From Dipteronia dyeriana (lineage: Eukaryota > Streptophyta > Magnoliopsida > Sapindales > Sapindaceae): a stretch of DNA of 64,000 nt. The stretch is taken from contig CM065297.1 of the NCBI GenBank assembly GCA_032871835.1, positions 25,987,598 through 26,051,597 of the forward strand, read 5' to 3'. Shown here in pieces: positions 9,530 through 22,002 of the stretch; positions within the stretch are counted from its first letter, which is position 1; every line of letters begins with the position of its first letter. The notes beneath the pieces are model-generated. The model was not told the DNA's origin, searched no databases, and saw only the letters and a program-made list of their open reading frames with translations. A program made the position numbers and the translations under genes.

Positions 9530-12212
9530 TTATCTAATGGGCTTTAGTCTCATTCCTCTCGATGATGTCTCAACTAGTTCTCTGTTTAACCCTTTAGTTA
9601 GCGGATCCGCAATGTTATCTTTTGACCTTACATAGGCAATAGTGATAATCTCAATTGAGATTAGTTATCTAATGGTATTATGTCTTCGACGTATATGTCT
9701 AGACTTCCCATTATACATATTGCTCTGTGCTCTTCCTATTGCTGATTGACTATCACAGTGAATGAAAATCGCCGGCACAGGCTTTGGCCATCTTGGAATA
9801 TCTTCTAAGAATTGGCGTAGCCATTCAGCCTCCTCTCCACATTTATCTAATGCTATAAACTCAGATTCCATGGTGGATCTGGCTATACATGTTTGTTTGG
9901 AGGATTTCCAAGATACTATCGCACCATCTAGTGTGAACACATACCCACTAGTGGATTTTGAATCCTTCATATCAGATATCCAGTTAGCATCAGTGTATCC
10001 TTCTAAGACAGTTGGATATCTGGTATAATGCAGTCCATGATTACGAGTGAATCGTAAGTAATTCAGTACTCTTACTATTCCTTTCCAGTGATCGGTTCCT
10101 GGATTACTCGTATATCTGCTTAATTTGCTGACTGCATTTGCTATGTCTGATCTTGTACAACTGGTTAAGTACATCAGACTTCCTATCACTCGAGAATATT
10201 CTAGTTTAGAGATGCTCTCACCCTTATTCTTGGATAGATGTAGATTTGTATCTACTGGTGTTCTAGCAATTCCAGAATCATTTTTGTTGAATTTCTCAAG
10301 AATCATGTCAATATAGTGTGATTGACTTAGTATGAGTCCGATAGATGTCCTTGAGATTTTCATTCCCAACATTACATCAGCCGGCCTCATATCTTTCATA
10401 TCAAATCTTGATTTCAACATATCCTTGGTAGATTTGACCATTTTATCATTACTACCAATAATGAGCATGTCAACAACGTAAATGCACACAATGACATAGC
10501 CATTTTTTGTGTCCTTGACAAAACACATTTGTCACATTCATTGATCTTAAATCCGTTTGACATCATAGCATTGTCAAATTTCTCATGCCATTGTTTAGGT
10601 GCTTGCTTTAAACCATATAAAGACTTCACCAATTTACAGACTTTATTTCCTTGTCCTGGAGCGGAAAAACCCTCATGTTGTTCTATGTAAATTTCTTCAT
10701 CTAAATCTCCATTTAAGAAAGCCGTTTTCACATCCATTTGATGTACTTCAAGATTTTGCAAAGCTGCGATTGCAAGTATTATTCTAATGGAGGTTATTCT
10801 CGTTACAAGAGAATATGTATCAAAGTAGTCTAGGTCTTCTCGTTGATTGTAACCTTTAATTACAAGTCTGGCCTTATACTTATCAATTGTTCCATCTGCT
10901 TTCATCTTTCTTTTGAAAATCCATTTGGATCTTAGCGGTTTACATCCCGGAGGAAGATCCATTAATTCCCAAGTATGATTTTGAAGGATGGAATCAATTT
11001 CGCTCTTGATTCCCTCTTTCCACAAGAGTCCTTCAGAAGAGTTTACCGCTTCTTTGAAAGTTCGAGGTTCACTTTCTAGCAAATAGGTCATAAAATCTGG
11101 ACCAAAAGACATTTCCGTCCTTACTCTTTTTCTACGTCTAGGTTCATCCTCTACTTCATTTCCTTGTTCTTGGTCCTCACAACTATCATCATGTGTTCGT
11201 TTTGACGAACTTGTTTCATCATTGGATTTATATGGAAAAACATGTTCAAAGAACATTACATTTTTAGATTCCATTATCGTGTTTTTGTGTATATCTGATA
11301 TGTCAGATTTATAGACCAAGAATCGATGAGCACTACTGTTTTGTGCATATCCAATGAAAATGCAGTCAACAGTTTTAGGACCTATTTTCACCTTCTTAGG
11401 TATAGGTATTGCTACTTTGGCAAGATACCCCCACATTCGTAAGAATTTATAGGAAGGCTTTCTTCCTTTCCATAGTTCATATAGTGTCTTGTCTTCTTTC
11501 TGTCGGGGTACCTTGTTTAAAAGGTAATTGCTAGACAATATAGCGTCACCCTACATGTTCTGAGGCAGTCCAGAACTTATTAGCATTGAATTCATCATCT
11601 CTTTCAAGGTACGATTTTTACATTCTGCAATACCGTTTTGCTGAGGGGAATATGATGTATTAGTTTGATGTATGATTCCGTGTTGAGCACAGAATTCACC
11701 AAATGGTGCTACATATTCACCACATCGGTCACTTCTCAGTACCTTTATTTTCTTGTTGAGTTGATTCTAAACTTCAGTTTTATAGAGACTAAACTTCCCT
11801 ATAGCTTCATCCTTGTTTTTCAACAAATATACATAGCAGTATTTGGTGCTATCATCTATAAATGTGATGAAATATTTGTTGCCACCTTTTGTTGGAACAA
11901 ATTTTAAATCACATATATCTATGTGAATTAAATAAAAAGGTTCAGATTTCCTTCAATAGTTTGAAATGATGACCTTGTTAGTTTTGCTTCAACGCAAACT
12001 TCACACTTATGTTTAAGATCAATATTGAATGCGGGAATATGATTTAAGTTAATTAATCTACACAGGGTATCATAATTAACGTGTCCTAGTCTACCATGCC
12101 ATAAATTGGAAGACTCAAGCAAATAAACTGAAGAATTATCTTTATTGATTGTTCTTTTGACAACATATACATTAAGCTTAAACAGCCCTTCAGTTACATA
12201 TCCCCTACCCAC
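9530..12212 (-). pseudogene. Copia-1 pol: integrase, reverse transcriptase, RNase H (broken)
   Basis: Reading on the minus strand, the GAG-pre-integrase block has LWHGRLGHVNY and the paired cysteines CEVC near 12000-12110. The integrase core is frame-broken between 11930 and 11540. Reverse transcriptase follows, with KARLVIKGYNQ, QMDVKTAFLNGDLDEEIYI and KSLYGLKQAP between 11000 and 10590. A frameshift near 10530 precedes the catalytic box, which reads YVVDML instead of YVDDML; the first catalytic aspartate is replaced by valine (codon at 10472-10474). RNase H ([30 protein letters not shown]) follows, with the polyprotein tail DNIADPLTKGLN ending at a stop at 9530. The product would be inactive. 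Confidence 0.9.
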
Positions 12213-12256
12213 ATAAGTTCACTGCTTTGTTAAAACCACTTTGTCTGATTCAATCA

Positions 12257-13576
12257 TCATCTTAAACCCATGCTGATTGAGCAACGAACCGGAAACCACG
12301 TTCTTGCGTATATCAGGTATATACAATACGAGGTCATCTTGCGAATGACTTGACCACGTCCCTTCACATCAGATGTGGCTGAGTTGCCCATATACAACTT
12401 TTCTTCATTATTCATTTCCTCAAATATATTGAACATCTCCCTGTCAGAGCATATATGACGAGTGGCCCTAGTATCCAACCACCACTCTCTTGGGTTTGAC
12501 CCAACAAGGTTTGCTTCTGTCACAACTGCAGAGAGATTGATCTCGGATACATCTCTTGAGATCCCAGCAACCACGTTTGCCTCGTGATTCTTCTTCTTCT
12601 TTGGCAACCTGCACTCAGAAGTTTTGTGACCCAGTTTGTCACAGTTGAAGCACTTCCCTTGGAATTTTGGCTTCTTAGAGACTCCTCCCTTAGGACCCAA
12701 TTTGGATCCTTTCCCAGGCTTGTTCTTCTTTGGTTTAGAACTTTGCCCATGCTCAACCACATTGATATTCGCTTCAGGCGCATTGACATCTTTCTTATCA
12801 TACTTTATGTGATCTTCTTGAATACGAAGTTTGAGAATCAGATCCTCAATCTTCATCTCCTTTCGCTTGTGTTTGAGATAGTTTTTGAACTCTTTCCATA
12901 AAGGATGAAGCTTCTCAATGATTGCAGCCACCTGGAAGGTTTCACTTAGGGTCATCCCTTCGGCATGTATCTCATGTAGAATCACCTGTAGCTCTTGGAC
13001 TTGACTCATAACTGTCTTGGAATCCCCCATCTTGTAATCAAGAAACCAGGCGACAATAAACTTCTTGGAACCAGCTTCCTCAGTTTTGTATTTACGGTCT
13101 AGTGATTCCCACAATTCTTTGGCTGTTTTCTTTAAAGAATAAACGCTATATAGCGAATCTCACAGCCTGTTCAGTATGTAATTACGGTATAGGAAATCCG
13201 AGTGATTCCATGCATCAATAGCATTCTATACCTGAACATCTCGCTCTTCACCATTATTAGGTTTATGAGCATCTTCAGTCAAGAATCTGCCAAACTTATC
13301 AGGTTTCTCCATATGATTCATCGGTAAAGGTACCGAATTCATGTAGGGATTTGCCATAGGAACATTCCCTTGACTCATATATTGGCTCATCACCGAATCA
13401 GGCATGTTTCTCACTAAGGAGTTGATAGCCGGAGTCGTTGTAGCCACAGTAGGTACTATTACTGGTACCTGGCCCACAAGCACAGAGTTCACAGCTGAAG
13501 TATCTAATCTCATACTTGGATTAACTTCTAGAGTCTCTAGTGCAACGCTGGAGTTCACATTCGATTTGTTTGGCAT
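12257..13576 (-). pseudogene. Copia-1 gag and protease (broken)
   Basis: The likely gag start is the ATG at 13576 (MPNKSN). The frame stops at 13226 and resumes from 13114 after a shifted, stop-containing stretch. A CX2CX4HX4C zinc knuckle ([14 protein letters not shown]) lies near 12620-12665. The protease active site follows near 12460-12485 but reads LDTRA instead of the LDTGA expected for Copia aspartic proteases: the glycine codon is AGG at 12467-12469. Gag packages the element RNA and the protease would process the polyprotein; both are dead here. Confidence 0.85.
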
Positions 13577-13765
13577 AATATCTGAAACAAAACAGAATCG
13601 TTTTAGTATCACAGAAATAATAGCAAAGATATCAGTTGATATCAAATCAGATTTCACGATGGAAATCACAATCAGTGCCTGATATTGCAGACCCGATAAC
13701 ACAATTGAAATCACAATTGATTTCGAAATCAATGTCTAATAATAGACCCAATTTCCACAAATTAA

Positions 13766-13801
<36 letters not shown>
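13766..13801. repeat. (TA)n microsatellite in Copia-1 leader
   Basis: An uninterrupted TA run lies in the untranslated leader between the putative primer site and gag. Confidence 0.9.
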
Positions 13802-13802
<1 letters not shown>

Positions 13803-13804
<2 letters not shown>

Positions 13805-13935
13805 AAATTGAAATCAGTGTTCCAAAGAACCCGATTTCCACAAGTAACGTATGTATATAAAATTAAAATCAGTGTTCCAAAGAACCCGATTTCCAAATTG
13901 AATCAGTGTTCCAGAGGAACCCGATTACCACAGTT
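13803..13935. repeat. Tandem repeat in Copia-1 leader
   Basis: AAATCAGTGTTCCAAAGAAC followed by CCGATTTCCAC occurs three times at about 13811, 13864 and 13900, with small differences. Shorter relatives (AAATCACAATCAGTG) lie upstream near 13665. It is a local expansion of the leader. Confidence 0.7.
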
Positions 13936-13989
13936 TAAAAACTAAATCAATGATTTATTTTTCAAGTTTGTTACGATCTGAACCAGAAC

Positions 13990-13999
13990 CCTGATACCA
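13990..13999 (-). other. Candidate primer-binding site of Copia-1
   Basis: On the minus strand this reads TGGTATCAGG, close to the TGGTATCAGA primer site complementary to initiator tRNA-Met. It lies about 70 bp inside the LTR boundary (14070) set by LTR homology and by the CACAC target duplication. That gap is unusual, so either the LTR limit or the site may be misread. Confidence 0.5.
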
Positions 14000-14069
14000 G
14001 AAAGTTTGAATAAGCAAACGTTGTTTGAAAATAATTTTAAAACGAAAAGAAAACAGATTGTCTTAAGAT

Positions 14070-14690
14070 TGTAAAACTTATTTTGCAATCAAACCTGACT
14101 GGTATCAATGAAAACAGAAAGTAACGTTAGAAACAGAGTTTGATCCGAGGCCCGTGTTTCACACGACGTCCTTAAGACAATTTCGCCGGACAACACCGTA
14201 TGTGTATTAGGCGATTGTCTCCCAGGATACAACGGTTCAACAGTGGTACGCCTAAGCACTATCCACTACCAGCGAACTCAAACCGAGTTGTGAACTTACC
14301 AAGAAAACCAGAGAAGAGAATAAATCGGCTGCTCAAAAGAAAAAACTTGAATTGTTTTGTTCTGTGTATGTTGAACAGAATATTAGAGATATTAAATACC
14401 CAAACCGAAACACAAGGGTTTTGGGATTAATTCGGGATTATATTTGGAAAATCCGTTTTTGATTTAATTAGATAATATTTGTGGTTGGCATACGTGCCCA
14501 CACACGAGTCGTGCATTCGAAGGTCTGGGGTCCATGATTTGCACCCATTAACAATTTTGTGAATTTGAGTATACCATTTCGAAGTTCTCACGGAGAAGAA
14601 TTTGAATCTACTTTAATCTTCCATTTCTATGGAATTTATCATACTCAATTTTTGCTCTCAAAATGAGATATTATTACAACATTTCCAACA
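14070..14690 (-). repeat. Copia-1 5' LTR
   Basis: Homology to 7963-8937 runs from TGTAAAAC (14070) to TTTCCAACA (14690). An internal deletion near 14475-14490 removes several hundred bases present in the other LTR. Confidence 0.88.
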
Positions 14691-16746
14691 CACACTTAAT
14701 AGTTAATATGTATTAAAAAAATATTATTTAAATAAAAATGTATTCCGACTTGAAAACCTAACAAAAAATTATTAATTTTTCCTGCATCTAATGAAATTTG
14801 ATTTCCACAATGCATGATTGTTAGTTCTAGACTTATATGTAGCATCAAATTGAATTTTAACATTGAGTTTTTTTCAAGCAATTAATATCGAGTATTAATT
14901 ATGATAGATATTTCTCATCAGAATTCTGAAATATATTATCATATATTCATGTCACTTGATATTTTTCTTTCCTCATATTAAACTTAGGAGTATATGAGTA
15001 TAACCTGCACATAAACAATCTATGCATCCCTAATAAAACCTCATTTTCTTTTAACATGTTGTATCAGAAAAGGCCATGCATTAAATAAATTTTATTTTTC
15101 AATTTTTTGTGTCATATGCAAAATTACAAAAATAATCATATTTTTTTCACAATTAATAAATAAGAATAAGAGAGAGTGGTAAAATGTAAAAGTGATACCT
15201 TTTATCAATAATTTATAAAATTATATATAAGAAAAATGGATACATGTAAAATTCGTATAAAAATGCAGCTTTTCAAATCTAGGACAATAAACAAATTAGA
15301 GGATGATGTTAGTCTAGTAAAATACATATCACACTTATACTATTGAGGTTATAAGTTAGTACTTATATCTCCTCCTCTAATCTTCAAATTAATTGTAATA
15401 GCTAAATAAAAAATAATAAAATAAATCAAAACAATGGTGAAGAGGTTGACTTAAATCATTATAAAAATAAATATTTTAATATAAGTAACAGAAATATAAT
15501 ATTTGATGTTGATTAATAATTGCCAATGCACTTTTTAAAAGTTGGAGAGTTTGGAGCCCGGAGACGGTGTTTCATGGAGCTTCATTTTGAAGTCTCCAAT
15601 TGTCAAGACAATGGGCTCTTAATAATATATTATCAATATAATTTGAATGTATTTTACATGGATTTAAAAACAATAATATATCATTTTACTAACCTTAGGT
15701 TACCTGATAGAATCACACCCAACTCACATATATTTAGATCAAATCCACAGGCAAAAAATGGTTGATGAGTCTAGCTCTATGGAGTTGAGACATTAAAGAG
15801 ATGAGTTATTAATGATAGTATGAGTTGAGATATTTAGTCCTACAGGATATCTGAATCCAATTTTTTCTGATTTTTCGATAAAAAGATTCATTCTCCTCAT
15901 AAAAAATAGAAGGTAAAACCAATAAAAAATTCATTTTTTTATTCATCTCTAGAGTTAAATACCTCATTCAAGAATAGTTTTTGATAAAATCTGTAGGAAT
16001 CAATAGAATAAGAAAATCTCTTATGATACACCCCTTTATTATTGTATATTCATACCCAAATTGTTTTTTTGTTTTTTTGTTTTCAAGGCTCCAACTTACC
16101 CTTAAATAAAACTATTATTAATATATCAATTTCATAAACCTCAAATAAAAACCAAATCAAAGTTAATAAATACCCAAAAGAAAGAAGGAAAAAAACGTGG
16201 TTTTTTTGTTTGATGTGATTTCAGTCTACAGAGCAGGTGAGTATGAAGCAAACTTAGGATCTTCTTTGATTGATCATGGGACAAGTAAAGATTGTTGTCA
16301 ATAACAATATTAGATCCTTGTTAAACTTTCAAGCAAATTGTAATAGTTGAAAAAAAAAATATATTCAAGCAAATCGAACAGGTGCCTAAATACATGTCTA
16401 ATTGCTTTGGGGATCCACCATTCATATAGTTCTTCAATATCACTTGCTTGTTGCTCACCAATTCACCTATTTTGGTAGCCATTACTTTGTTTCTATATCT
16501 CCGCTGGATATAATATGTCTCTGTTTCTGTTATTTATTTATCGACACATCATTGTTTAATTGAATTGATTGTTCGGTGTGCATGAAAATAATTGCTTTTG
16601 ACTAAATGTAAATGAATAAAATAGCGGTGACGATTCCAATCCCATGATTATGTCATGGACCCACGCTTATAATCTATCAATTTAGTATTTAACCAAAAGT
16701 TAATAGAAATAATATTCTATATAGGATGTGCTTAAAAACTGTAGCA
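14691..16746. other. AT-rich intergenic DNA, no gene recognised
   Basis: Only short frames without recognisable domains are present (for example 14696-14881 minus and 15520-15765 plus). Poly-T runs and a degenerate TA stretch precede the next MITE. I see no supported feature. Confidence 0.5.
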
Positions 16747-16754
16747 TATATATA

Positions 16755-16921
16755 TTTTAAGTCAGTACACACCGATATAAATTCATCAGTGAATTGGATG
16801 TTTACCATAAAATTTATATATTTTGACTCAAAGTTTTCACTTGTCGAAGTTTCTCCATAATCAATGGTCTACATGTAACGTACCGATATAACTTATATCA
16901 GTACGCACTGATAGAAAAACT
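16755..16921 (+). mobile_element. Microsatellite-associated MITE, copy F
   Basis: It starts TTTAAGTCAGTACACACCGA and ends TATATCAGTACGCACTGATA, with the family core TATTTTGACTCAAAG. TA tracts flank it (16747-16754 and 16921-16934). Confidence 0.7.
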
Positions 16922-16934
16922 AATATATATATAT

Positions 16935-17655
16935 TAAGGGTTCAGAAATTTATTAACACTTTTTAAGGGTGAATTTTAAAAGTATCAATCATTTAATAAT
17001 TTAAATTTAAATGACACCTAAAATGAGTTCTTTGCAAAAATGCTTCTACACTATTTTGATTTTTTTTTCTTCGAAATCCTCTAGTCCGACCTCCATTTTG
17101 ACCCCCAATGGATGTTTCAACTTTCAATAAAGAAGATGAATTTTTTTCCAAAAAATATCGGATATTGCTAAAAAGTCTCGAATTTACATGAAAAGTCGCA
17201 TAAATTACCTGAAAAGTATCAGAAATTACCTGAAAAGTATCGAAAACTATTCAAAAAGTCCTGAAAATTAGAAAATAAGTGTAAAAGAATATAAAATAAG
17301 TCTTAGAAATACAAAAATAAGTCTCGAAAACATAAAAAATGCGAGACTTAATGGAAAAAAATGAATTTTTTCAAAAAAAAAATTATCTTCTTCTTCATCG
17401 AATTCCAATTGGAGGTCAAACATACCTCCAGCAGAGGTCAAACGACTTTGATCTCCAATGGACGTATGTTCAACCTCCATTGGAGGTCTGTTATCCAATA
17501 GAAGTCAATGAAAAAGATGAAAAAATAATAAATAAAACTGAAAATTTGAAAATAAATTACAATATTTATGTAAAGTAAGGGTATTTTTGTTAGTTCACTT
17601 ACCTTTGTGCCTTTAAACTTAAGTTATTAAAGTGATGATACTCTTGAAAGTCAAA
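16935..17655. repeat. Diverged repetitive element with short internal repeats
   Basis: A run of ATTACCTGAAAAGTATCG-like units lies at 17190-17260, and a palindrome (ACCTCCATTGGAGGT) near 17476. The right end shares its AAACTTAAGTTATTAAA block with 3595-3655. The left end (TTTATTAACACTTTTTAAGG) is weakly inverted relative to the right. The element class is not determined. Confidence 0.35.
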
Positions 17656-17844
17656 CTCAAAAGAATACTAATCATCATCATTCCACTATATAGTAATGGG
17701 ATGTGCATACTTTCACTCTAGCTAATAGTAAAAAATAACGGGATAAATATAACGGTTTTGGGTTACCCATTAATATAGAAATGTGTTTAGATTTTCATTT
17801 TCATACCTAATATAAAACTAACGGGTGAGTACGTGTTGTGAGAA

Positions 17845-18735
17845 GAGTGATACAATAACACCTCTTAAAAACTGTATGTAAATCTCTTTCGTAATTACAT
17901 CCATCAATTTAAAAATAAATAAATAAACCCCACTTAATACCAAATATAGTTTTTAAAATTATACTGTATTATATTTTTTTATGTACACACCACTTACACC
18001 TATTACACCTATTATTATGTTATTTAATCAATTTTATCTTGAATTCTATAATTATTCTTTCTATTCCCTCGCTTTTTCTCTTCTTCGTTTTCATTCCACA
18101 AAATCAGACTTTTTCTTTTTTTCTTTTTTTCTCTCTCGTCATGTCAAGCAACGCTCTCCCTTTCTTATTAATTGTTTTATGTCTATAAAATCGCTATGAT
18201 TTGAAGTTTTCAGTCTGAAGATCCATTTTCTATTTATGAAAGTGGTAGGGATTCAAGGTTTGTACAATGTCTCAATTGATTTGAAACTAGAAAAGCCTTT
18301 GATGAAATTGAAGAACAACTGATATTGATAACAAAAAAAAAATCTGAAGAGATTTTGATTTTGAAAATAATAATAATTAATTTAAACTTTCACAACCAAT
18401 TTTGGATGATTTGGATTCATTATCCATACTTAGCAATCAATTTGTATTTCCTTAAAAGAAAATGAAAATATATTTGAAATTGGTATTTAAAAGAGAATTT
18501 AAGGTTTACGAAAATAAATAGAGATTTTAATGATATATGTTAATATCTAATCATTAATATGAAACTTTTTTTTTTTTCAAAAAAGATTAAAATATGAAAA
18601 CAATTAATAATTATTAGTGGGTGTACTTACAAACTATTTAGTATTCTTGGTAATTCAATGGTATTATTAGGTTTTCAAAAACATACTAATTTGGGGTGTA
18701 CATACAGTTTTTGAGGGGTGCAAATATCGTCACTC
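17845..18735. mobile_element. TIR element MULE-4a
   Basis: Ends are inverted: GAGTGATACAATAACACCTC with AAAAACTGTATGTA at the left, and CAGTTTTTGAGGGGTGCAAA with CGTCACTC at the right. It belongs to the same family as the neighbour at 18874-19718. No target duplication is recognisable here. The interior is AT-rich and non-coding. Confidence 0.7.
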
Positions 18736-18873
18736 TGTATAACGTTCACAACTCGACACATATTTGATTTGATTACCAATAAATAAACCTCCTTATTCAG
18801 CCCAAAAATGTGTCACCGTTGTTTGCCAAACTGTATAAGCCCTACCAAGCTACTACTACCCATTTGATGAATG

Positions 18874-19718
18874 AGTGACGATATTTGTATCCCTTAAAAA
18901 CCGTATGTACATCCCAAATTAGTATGTTTTTAAAAATCTATTAATACCCTTGAGTAAAATTACTAAGAGGACTAACGGTTTGTTAGTACACCCATCAATA
19001 ATTATTAATTAGTTTTCTATTTTAATCTTTTGTAATTTTTTTCCAATTAATGGTTTGATATTAACATATATCATAAAAACACTTTCCATTTAAATAATCT
19101 CTAAATTATCTTTTAACTGTATTTTCAATCTTTTTTAAGGAATACAGATTGATTGCTAAGAATGAAAAATGCATATTTGGTTGTGAAAAAGAAAAGTTTT
19201 AAATTAATTTTTATTAGAATAACAAAATCATTATGTATATAAACATAATTTTAAATTAACTATATTATCTATTTTTTTATTTCTTTCAAACACACTTTAG
19301 ACTATTTTATTTATCAATATTATATGTTCTTTCTTGTCAAAAAAAAAATTATTAGATGTTCTTCAATTTTATCGAACACCTATGTGGTTCTCCAAAAAAA
19401 AAAAATCTTAAAATGATTTTTTAATGAAACATAAATAACGAAAAATGTAGTTTGATTTTAAAAAACCAATAAGAGAAAAGAAGTATGGAAGAGAATTAAA
19501 GGAAACAACAAAAATTGAAATAATAATAAAGTTTATTAAATACCATAATAATAGTCATAGGTGATGTGTACTTACAAATATACAATACAAAATAATTAAA
19601 GAAAGAATATTTTTGACATTACGTGGAGTTTATTTACAAATTGGAGATTTTTAATTGATGGGTGTGACTGTAAAAGATGTGTAAATACAGTTTTTAAGAG
19701 ATATTATTATTGTCACTC
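18874..19718. mobile_element. TIR element MULE-4b with 9-bp target duplication
   Basis: It begins GAGTGACGATATTTGTATCC and ends CAGTTTTTAAGAG with ATTGTCACTC. A perfect 9-bp repeat TTGATGAAT flanks it (18865-18873 and 19719-19727), which assigns it to Mutator-like elements. The interior has no transposase. Confidence 0.82.
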
Positions 19719-19727
19719 TTGATGAAT

Positions 19728-20198
19728 TTTAATCGTGGAAGAATTTGCTTTATCGTCTGTCTCTAAAATTAAATGTGGTTTTTGGCCCATTATTTCTTCG
19801 GCTCTATTTTCTCACAATCATTGGACTCAAGGCCCATGAGCATGACTTCTTCAATGGGCTGTTCTTCAGAATATCAATACTTGCTTTATTTTATAACTAA
19901 AATCTCAGTCCGAATTTAGGAATAAAAATTAATAGAACTTTAATTATGTGTGAGGTCTATAACTCTATAAGAGAAACCAATCCAATATTAATGAAAAATC
20001 ATGGGAACCAATTCACTTAAAAAGGTAAAAGTTGCAAACTAGTCGGAATTAACTATACTTATTTTGTTAATTGCCCTATTTATTATTTCTTCCATACATG
20101 ATAGTATGATACGTCTCACTAAAATAGTCCAAGCCATGTTACAGCAATCAAAATTTTGATACAAATGAATTACAAGAGATTGCATGCCTAAATATCAT
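19728..20198. other. Non-coding DNA downstream of the GDSL pseudogene
   Basis: No feature is recognised. This is where the 3' untranslated region and polyadenylation site of the minus-strand gene would lie; several AATAAA-like words occur but none can be singled out. Confidence 0.4.
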
Positions 20199-20226
20199 AT
20201 AATAATAATAATAATAATAATAAATA
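20199..20226. repeat. (AAT)n microsatellite
   Basis: About nine AAT units lie just downstream of the GDSL stop codon. Confidence 0.9.
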
Positions 20227-20275
20227 AGACCAAACACATGAGAACATTTTAGATTACTTAGAAGTTAGAATCGGA

Positions 20276-20432
20276 TTAATATAGCTGTTGAAGATTGGCT
20301 TCCAAGGCTGAATAAACTGAAAGGCATCCCTCTTGTGTGGGATGCACTGTATCCCAAAAGAATGCAGCTTCAGGATTCTCACAAACTGTGTTCTTTGTCC
20401 CACTCTCATCCACATTTCCACAAACATGTCCA
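20276..20432 (-). pseudogene. GDSL exon 5, 3' part
   Basis: On the minus strand it reads HVCGNVDESGTKN, TVCENPEAAFFWDTVHPTQ and YSALEANLQQLY, then TAA at 20278-20276. WDTVHPTQ is block V with the catalytic Asp and His. It is cut from the rest of the exon by the LTR element at 20433-22809. The first five bases (GTCCA on the plus strand, 20428-20432) are the target duplication. Confidence 0.9.
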
Positions 20433-21251
20433 TGTTGGAGATTTTCACGGAATCGTCGTGCCTAATATATGTCCATAACTCATAGCAATTAATAACGTCA
20501 ATATCAGAAAAAATAAATGAGAGAAAGTAAACCAATCACAACACAAGATATACGTGGAAAACCCAAATCGGGTAAAAAACCACGGGCCGTCAGGACGAAA
20601 GAGAAAACTTCACTATATGATAAATTGTTACAACCATATATTCCAGGATTCTCTCTCACACCCAAACCCCAAACCACACTCACAAGATCCTCATCAAGAA
20701 CCCCACAATATCCCCTAAGTCTCTCCTGAATATCACCCACGGATCTCTTACTTGATCCACTGATATTCCCTTAGATCCCTCCCGGGATATTCCCACGGGT
20801 CTCTCACCCAGATCTCTCTACTACTCTCTGATGTTACATGATGTTCTTTTTTCTCCACACAAAATAACCTAGATACAAGGTCTATTTATACTAATTACAG
20901 GGAGTTTAACATAAAAGGAAATCCTACTCCTAAACGTACAAGACTTACTTGTTCTACATAAATACTATTTCCTATTTATGACAAGTTTTCTTGTTAAGGA
21001 AAAATCCTTTCCTTTCAAGTATAGGACTTTCCTATTCTTCATGAAGACAAACTCTTTCCTTTTTCTGATTAGCATAAGAACTTCTAGAAGAAAACATCTT
21101 TCCTATTTTTCTTCATCTTTGTCTTCAAACCTCCCTCAAACACCATCTTCAACTTCCAAACGTTATCCCACGTCTCCAGGAAGTTCCACATCAATTGAGT
21201 CTTGTTTGGTTAACATTGGGTTCACTTGATAATACGAGCCAAAACCTAACA
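20433..21251 (-). repeat. 3' LTR of the exon-5 element
   Basis: It runs from TGTTGGAGATTTTCAC (20433) to CCTAACA (21251) on the plus strand and matches 22003-22809, with an 11-bp stretch near 20446 absent from the other copy. Confidence 0.85.
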
Positions 21252-22002
21252 ATTCTCCTATTTGGCTTGAATTCTCAAGACCTTTGTCCACAGCCATGAT
21301 TCTCATCACCAAGAATCAACATACCCCACCACAAGGTATAACCACTTAGGAACGAACCATCATAAGATTTTTTTTTCTTCTTTTGTGTTCGTTGTTCCGG
21401 CACCATGACGAAAAATACTTGCAGAAATTGTGGTGCAACTCCTCACGTCAGATTACCAGGTAGTTCGTCAGCCATCGACATCCTTGTCCACCATACACCT
21501 TGCATCACTTTCTGACCATTGCCGTGTGCACAATTATGGACCGCTAGCAGCAACATATCATCTTCCATGGCCAGTGAGGAAAACTGTCAAAATGATAAAC
21601 ATGTCCTTGCATCACCCAATCCTGTGAAAGACCTTCCGTCCTTGCATCACATACCTGGCTTGCTACTAGAACGGGGAGTGTTTTGCCGGATAAGCCCCAC
21701 ACCACCACCAGAGATTTCGAGCGTTCAATTTTTTTTTATATATTCAATAAACGCCTTGTGTAACCCAGATTGGATCTCCATGACCAGTACCATGCACCAC
21801 AAGCCCAAAAAAAAAAAAGTTCTCCTCAATCTCTATTTTTCTTTTCATCAAACCCACAGAGTTCGAAACCGCTTTCAAGACGTATCTCCTTTGCTAAACC
21901 ATAATAGACAACCATCATCATCATCATCCCGATTGACACCAAGTCCTCCATACGATCTCCCGTAAAGACTTGAAAAAAAAAACGCCATCGCCAACCAAGG
22001 GC
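21252..22002. other. Internal region of the exon-5 LTR element
   Basis: No gag or pol domain is recognisable. The longest frame (21519-21965 plus) has no known motif, is Ser/Pro/His-rich and is probably not coding. Confidence 0.6.

Larger units (their letters stand above)
7963..14690 (-). mobile_element. Copia-1, degenerate Ty1/Copia retrotransposon
   Basis: Two related LTRs (7963-8937 and 14070-14690) bracket a Copia-order gag-protease-integrase-reverse transcriptase-RNase H region on the minus strand. On that strand the element starts TGTTG and ends TTTTACA. The 5-bp direct repeat CACAC flanks it (7958-7962 and 14691-14695). A polypurine tract (minus strand GTGGGGGAT) abuts the 3' LTR. All reading frames are broken, and the two LTRs differ by several deletions, so this is an old inactive copy. 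Confidence 0.9.

Noticed and set aside
20254..20535. Minus-strand open frame of 93 residues
   Set aside because: This is the wrong frame of GDSL exon 5 plus LTR sequence. The correct frame carries the WDTVHPTQ block.
21519..21965. 148-residue frame inside the exon-5 LTR element
   Set aside because: There is no gag, pol or other recognisable motif, the composition is biased, and it is antisense to the element's apparent orientation.
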